From positions 1 to 10,548 of the forward strand of contig CAZIOB010000136.1 in NCBI GenBank assembly GCA_964540755.1: a stretch of DNA of 10,548 nucleotides. Reading direction: 5' to 3'. The translations under genes and the position numbers were made by a program. The notes below the pieces were generated by a model, which searched no databases, was not told the DNA's origin, and saw only the letters and a program-made list of their open reading frames with translations. This DNA is from JAAYJR01 sp964540755 (lineage in GTDB: Bacteria; Bacteroidota; Bacteroidia; Bacteroidales; Prolixibacteraceae). Shown here one piece after another: positions 7,702 through 10,548 of this stretch (position 1 is its first letter; each line of letters begins with the position of its first letter).

Positions 7702-9354
7702 TCATTCAAATATCTTATTAATTTTATTTTCCCATTCATCTTCAAATATCACCTGAAAATTAATCTTTTTATCAGGGAAATCTAAACCAAGTTCTTTCCA
7801 TGCTCTTTTAGTTCCCAGTTCATTGCAAAGTTTAAATACATCCTGTTTGTATTTGGTATCTTCATTTTTAAGGTGTAAGCCTTTTGTTTCCAGAATATAT
7901 ACATTTCCATAATCTGTTTCATATTCTGTATCTTTATCTGATGCAATGAAATCCGGATAGATTTTATTTTTTTTCCAACCCTGGATGTTATAATCTTGTT
8001 TCGAAATATTTCGATACCACCAAAGTAATTTTTCCTGTTTGTCAAGATAAATAGCTACTGATCTTTCGAGATGCGTGGTATTTTCTTCAGGTACTTGTTC
8101 AAACAGGCTGCGTTGTAAAGGGGAACCGTCATCCCTGTTTAATTGTTTATTGCTCCTCACCTTTATTCTGGGAGGAATACGAAATCCACCTTTGTCAGTT
8201 ATTAAAAAGAAATGTAGTTTTTTTTCTTTTACCAGTTGTTTAAATATATCTTCTGCAGCTTTGTCTCTTTCCTTTTCCAGCTGTTTTTTTAGTTCTTCAA
8301 TGATAAATACAAAATTGTATGCAATAATTTTTTCATCGTATTTTTTACGTAATAATTTTATTGCATTACATCCTATTTTATATCCAATCCATGGGTTAGG
8401 AATAATATCGATGATTTGTTTAGTTAAAAAGGTTTCATCTATTTTTAATTTACCGGTTTTTTCAGTTCTTCCTTTTTCTTTTAATGCATCTGTTTCCTTA
8501 TCAGTAAAGCCTAACAAAATTTCCTGTTCTTTATTTCGGATATCAGAAAGTGATATTTCATTTATTTTATCAATATTAAGACTTTCATATTTTATACGGC
8601 TCAGAATATCAGCTTCAAAATTAATATCGCGCCATCTGTTCTTTTCCTGAATTACGAATTTAGGGAGATATATTTTCCCTTCAAACTTTTTGAATTTATG
8701 ACGGTATTGCAAAACTTTTTCCTTTAGCACCTCGATACCAGGATAGTCTTCACTATCAATATTTATACGGCCTGCAATATCACCCAGGCCTTCATTTTCC
8801 AGATTATATTTAATTCCCTGAACTAATTTTGCAGCATTTTGTCTGAAGGTATAAACATAACATTCATCGAGTGCCCCGATTTTTGTTTTTTGTGCATATG
8901 GTTGTCGAAGTATTCTGCCTATAAGTTGCGTGACACTGGTTTGAGAGCTCGGATTAGTCAGTATCGTAAGTATATAGGCAAAAGAGCAATCCCAACCTTC
9001 CTGTAAAGCTTGTTTTGTAATAATAAAACGTACCGGGCAATTTTTATCTAATAAATTAATTCCTTCAATATCATCTTTTTCACTGCTTTTAATTGCAATT
9101 TGTTCTTCATCTATGTTGCATTTCTTGATTAAAAATTCTTTTACATCTTCCGAGTGTATGAACTTACTGTTGCGTTGGTCCCTGCCTGTTCGCTCAACCT
9201 GTATTAAATTAATTGGCCGGATATATATCCCGGTGTTTTGTTCGAAAGTAGCAGCAGTTTCTTCAAGGACATTTCGTTTTTCGACAGAACAGAGAATAGT
9301 ATCCTTCCAATCGAGGCTTGTTTTATTAATAAGATGAATATCCAGTTTTATCAT
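7702..9354 (-). pseudogene. res: Type III restriction Res subunit, N-terminal part deleted
   Basis: The frame encodes about 550 residues from the first ATG (9352-9354) and matches the C-terminal part of a type III restriction subunit. Recognisable parts are SLDWKDTILCSVEKRN and IYIRPINLIQVERTG, then helicase motifs V-VI (ITKQALQEGWDC near 112-123; QLIGRILRQP at 143-152). After a long middle region comes a C-terminal PD-(D/E)XK nuclease domain with PD at 467-468 and ETK at 489-491. Full Res proteins are roughly 850-1000 residues and begin with an ATPase domain; here Walker A and the DEAD-like motif are absent. Upstream, sequence in a different frame belongs to mod, so the missing part was deleted together with the end of mod. 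The remaining frame has no stops or shifts. Without its ATPase lobe and a working Mod it should not function as a type III enzyme. Confidence 0.85.
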
Positions 9355-9934
9355 CAATCCATTTAAATCTATCAGACTTAGAATAAATAACAATGTATTC
9401 GTGTTCAGTCACAAAATGTTCTTTTGTTTGGCCTCCACCCTCCTTTTTTCTTCAAATAAAATTTCCTATAAAATTATGCTCACCATAAATTTCATCCAGA
9501 AGTAATTTCAAATGAGCATATTCATTATTTTCAATGTTAATAACTATAGCCCCATGCTCAGAAAGCAATTCGCGAAGTAGTTTTAACCTTGGCATCATCA
9601 TACAAAGCCATTTGTCATGTCTTGTCAGATCATCAATCGCAACCTCTTTCCCCAGCCATTCCTTAATCATCGGACTGTTAACATTATCATTGTATTTCCA
9701 GTGTTCATTACCTGTATTGTAAGGAGGATCAATATAAATGCATTTAATTTTGCCTGCATAAACAGGCAAAAGGGCTTTTAGAGCTTTAAGATTATCACCA
9801 TGGATAATAAGGTTATCATGAAGAGAAATTTTATCTGTAAGGCTCTTGTCTTTTTGTGGTATCAATTGATGATATTTCACCGATAAATGATGATTTTGGA
9901 TAAATGATTTTCCCTTGAAGTTTAGAACAGGCAT
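9326..9934 (-). pseudogene. mod: Type III Mod methyltransferase, N-terminal fragment with nonsense codon
   Basis: This is the N-terminal part of a beta-class N6-adenine methyltransferase. The intact frame gives 160 residues with IIHGDNLKALKALLP (44-58), the catalytic DPPY motif in IYIDPPYNTGNEHW (67-79) and HDKWLCMMMPRLKLLRELL (106-124). It ends at TGA (9452-9454) after NFIGNFI. The same frame then continues as RKKEGGGQTKEHFVTEHEYI and IVIYSKSDRFKW up to TAA at 9326-9328. This is normal Mod sequence, so the TGA replaces a tryptophan codon (TGG to TGA). After about 200 codons the sequence switches to res. The C-terminal SAM-binding motif I of beta-class enzymes is missing, so no methylation activity is expected. 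ATG at 9932-9934 lies two bases after the stop of the upstream regulator gene, which suggests translational coupling in the original operon. Confidence 0.85.
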
Positions 9935-9936
9935 AG

Positions 9937-10233
9937 TTACTTGTGCTTTAAATATTCAATTTTGTTTTCTGCAATTTTCAATGCTTTTTTTGCATGGGCC
10001 TCGCCTTTTAATTCATATAATATTTTGTCAGAGAGCCATGCGACTATAAGCTTCTCCTCTTCAATGCCAAAATATTTTGAAAGTTTTAAAACCTGGTCCC
10101 TTGTAGCCTTTCTCTGCCCCCGCTCGATCTTACTTAATATTGCAAGGTCGATATTCAGGAATGAAGCTATAATTCTTAATGGTATTCTTCTGTTTTCTCT
10201 TTGTTGCCTTATTATAACGCCTAATGTGTCCAT
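9937..10233 (-). CDS. Xre-type helix-turn-helix regulator of the R-M operon
   Basis: A 98-residue protein with a Cro/C1-type helix-turn-helix at about residues 5-60: LGVIIRQQRENRRIPLRIIA, then FLNIDLAILSKIERGQRKAT and VLKLSKYFGIEEEKL. A helical, charged C-terminal tail follows (LSDKILYEL and KKALKIAENKIEYLKHK). From family knowledge, short Xre proteins of this kind often precede restriction-modification genes in Bacteroidota and resemble controller (C) proteins that set expression timing. The gene is complete and ends two bases before mod, so it was the first gene of the operon. Overlapping palindromes 18-35 bp upstream of its ATG are candidate self-operator sites. It is the only intact gene of the locus. 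Its role as an R-M controller is inferred from context. Confidence 0.85.
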   Translation of the reverse strand: MDTLGVIIRQQRENRRIPLRIIASFLNIDLAILSKIERGQRKATRDQVLKLSKYFGIEEEKLIVAWLSDKILYELKGEAHAKKALKIAENKIEYLKHK

Positions 10234-10250
10234 CCGGAAAATAGATTTTT

Positions 10251-10268
10251 GACAATTATTGTCAATAA
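10251..10268. promoter_or_regulatory. Overlapping palindromes, candidate operator of the Xre-type regulator
   Basis: GACAATTATTGTC (10251-10263) is a perfect inverted repeat with 6-bp arms around one base. Overlapping it, TTATTGTCAATAA (10256-10268) is a second perfect inverted repeat of the same form. A third GACAAT half-site lies at 10284-10289, 33 bp from the first. Palindromes this close to the start of a small Xre-type gene are typical of autoregulatory operators. Binding is inferred. Confidence 0.5.
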
Positions 10269-10409
10269 TAAATAATTATCTATGACAATCAAAAACAAAA
10301 ATTTATTGTTTATTAGTAAGTTATTAACATTATTTATATTGTGAATATATTTTTTGTAATAGAATTTGAGATTGAATAATAATTCTCTACATTTTGATAT
10401 TTAATTAAC

Positions 10410-10542
10410 TGCTTATCTGCTTTGGTCAAGTGAAATTATCTAAAGCACTGTAAATCAAGCTCTTATATTCATTTTGTTATTAACTATATGTATCTATCTA
10501 TCAGATGTTTACCAGTAAAGACATGTTTAAAGCAGATAAGCA
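10410..10542. repeat. 14-bp perfect inverted repeat, 133 bp end to end
   Basis: TGCTTATCTGCTTT (10410-10423) is exactly complementary to AAAGCAGATAAGCA (10529-10542). The 105 bp between them are AT-rich, without a gene, and include a short TATC-like run near 10490-10501. A perfect 14-bp match at this distance is unlikely by chance. It could be the termini of a small MITE-like element or recombinase sites. No matching target-site duplication is visible beside the arms, and the window ends six bases after the right arm. Confidence 0.5.
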
Positions 10543-10548
10543 ATTTTA

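Larger units (their letters stand above)
10234..10548. promoter_or_regulatory. AT-rich upstream region of the R-M operon
   Basis: This 315-bp stretch has no credible gene. It holds the regulator's operator-like palindromes (10251-10268) with a further GACAAT half-site (10284-10289), and a 14-bp inverted repeat with arms at 10410-10423 and 10529-10542. No exact TAnnTTTG element was found on the minus strand. A 20-codon plus-strand frame at 10282-10344 is probably chance in such AT-rich DNA. Confidence 0.4.

Noticed and set aside
8075..8650. A 191-codon open frame on the plus strand
   Set aside because: It is antisense to the res remnant, which shows clear family sequence. The serine- and phenylalanine-rich translation is what the complement of lysine- and glutamate-rich coding produces.
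9452..9454. TGA read as tryptophan or another recoded residue
   Set aside because: recG and nfo in the same window end in TGA and their tryptophans use TGG. No selenocysteine context is expected in a Mod protein. A nonsense mutation or sequencing error is simpler.
7702..10233. A new compact defence system made of a regulator, a small DPPY protein and a nuclease-helicase protein
   Set aside because: The parts align with known type III Mod and Res in the normal gene order. The junction cuts both proteins inside conserved domains, and Mod sequence continues past the stop. Decay explains this better than a new architecture.
10282..10344. A 20-codon plus-strand frame starting MTIKNKNLLFISKLL, resembling a small hydrophobic toxin
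   Set aside because: Short frames of I, K, L, N and F are expected by chance in DNA this AT-rich, and no ribosome site, antisense RNA structure or partner was found.

Overview
The window looks like chromosomal DNA of a low-GC Bacteroidota (Bacteroidales-type) bacterium. The evidence is a DUF4251-type secreted protein, a family known mainly from Bacteroidetes; two sequences matching the Bacteroidetes -7 promoter element TAnnTTTG; weak or absent Shine-Dalgarno sites; and AT-rich intergenic DNA. The genetic code is standard: recG and nfo both end in TGA, and tryptophan is encoded by TGG.

Left part (1-2854): the first 94 bases hold the start of an unrecognised minus-strand gene cut by the window edge. 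Upstream of it lie a 252-bp spacer with clustered repeats and an AraC-family regulator (minus). A small secreted DUF4251 protein (minus) follows. A divergent intergenic region then leads to nfo (endonuclease IV), the only confident plus-strand gene, with every metal ligand in place.

Middle part (2999-7654): three minus-strand genes, read from right to left: an NhaC-family Na+/H+ antiporter, recG (branched-DNA helicase) and an aldo/keto reductase of the IolS/general-stress type. nhaC and recG are 42 bp apart and may be co-transcribed. The reductase has its own candidate -7 promoter element and converges on nfo. nfo and recG both serve DNA repair but are not in one operon.

Right part (7702-10548): a broken type III restriction-modification locus on the minus strand. 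In transcription order it holds a short Xre-type regulator, the first ~160-200 codons of a Mod methyltransferase, and, directly joined to that, the last ~550 codons of a Res subunit. The C-terminal part of Mod (with the SAM-binding motif) and the N-terminal part of Res (with Walker A and DEAD-like motifs) are missing. In addition, the Mod fragment has an in-frame TGA where the family has a conserved tryptophan, and coding resumes in the same frame after it. This is best read as an inactivated, fairly recently deleted system, not a new one. Upstream of the regulator are overlapping palindromes (a likely operator) and, at the window edge, a 14-bp perfect inverted repeat that may mark a small element.

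I do not see a convincing undescribed system here. The most informative features are the R-M deletion scar, the nonsense codon, and the retained regulator with its operator-like site.
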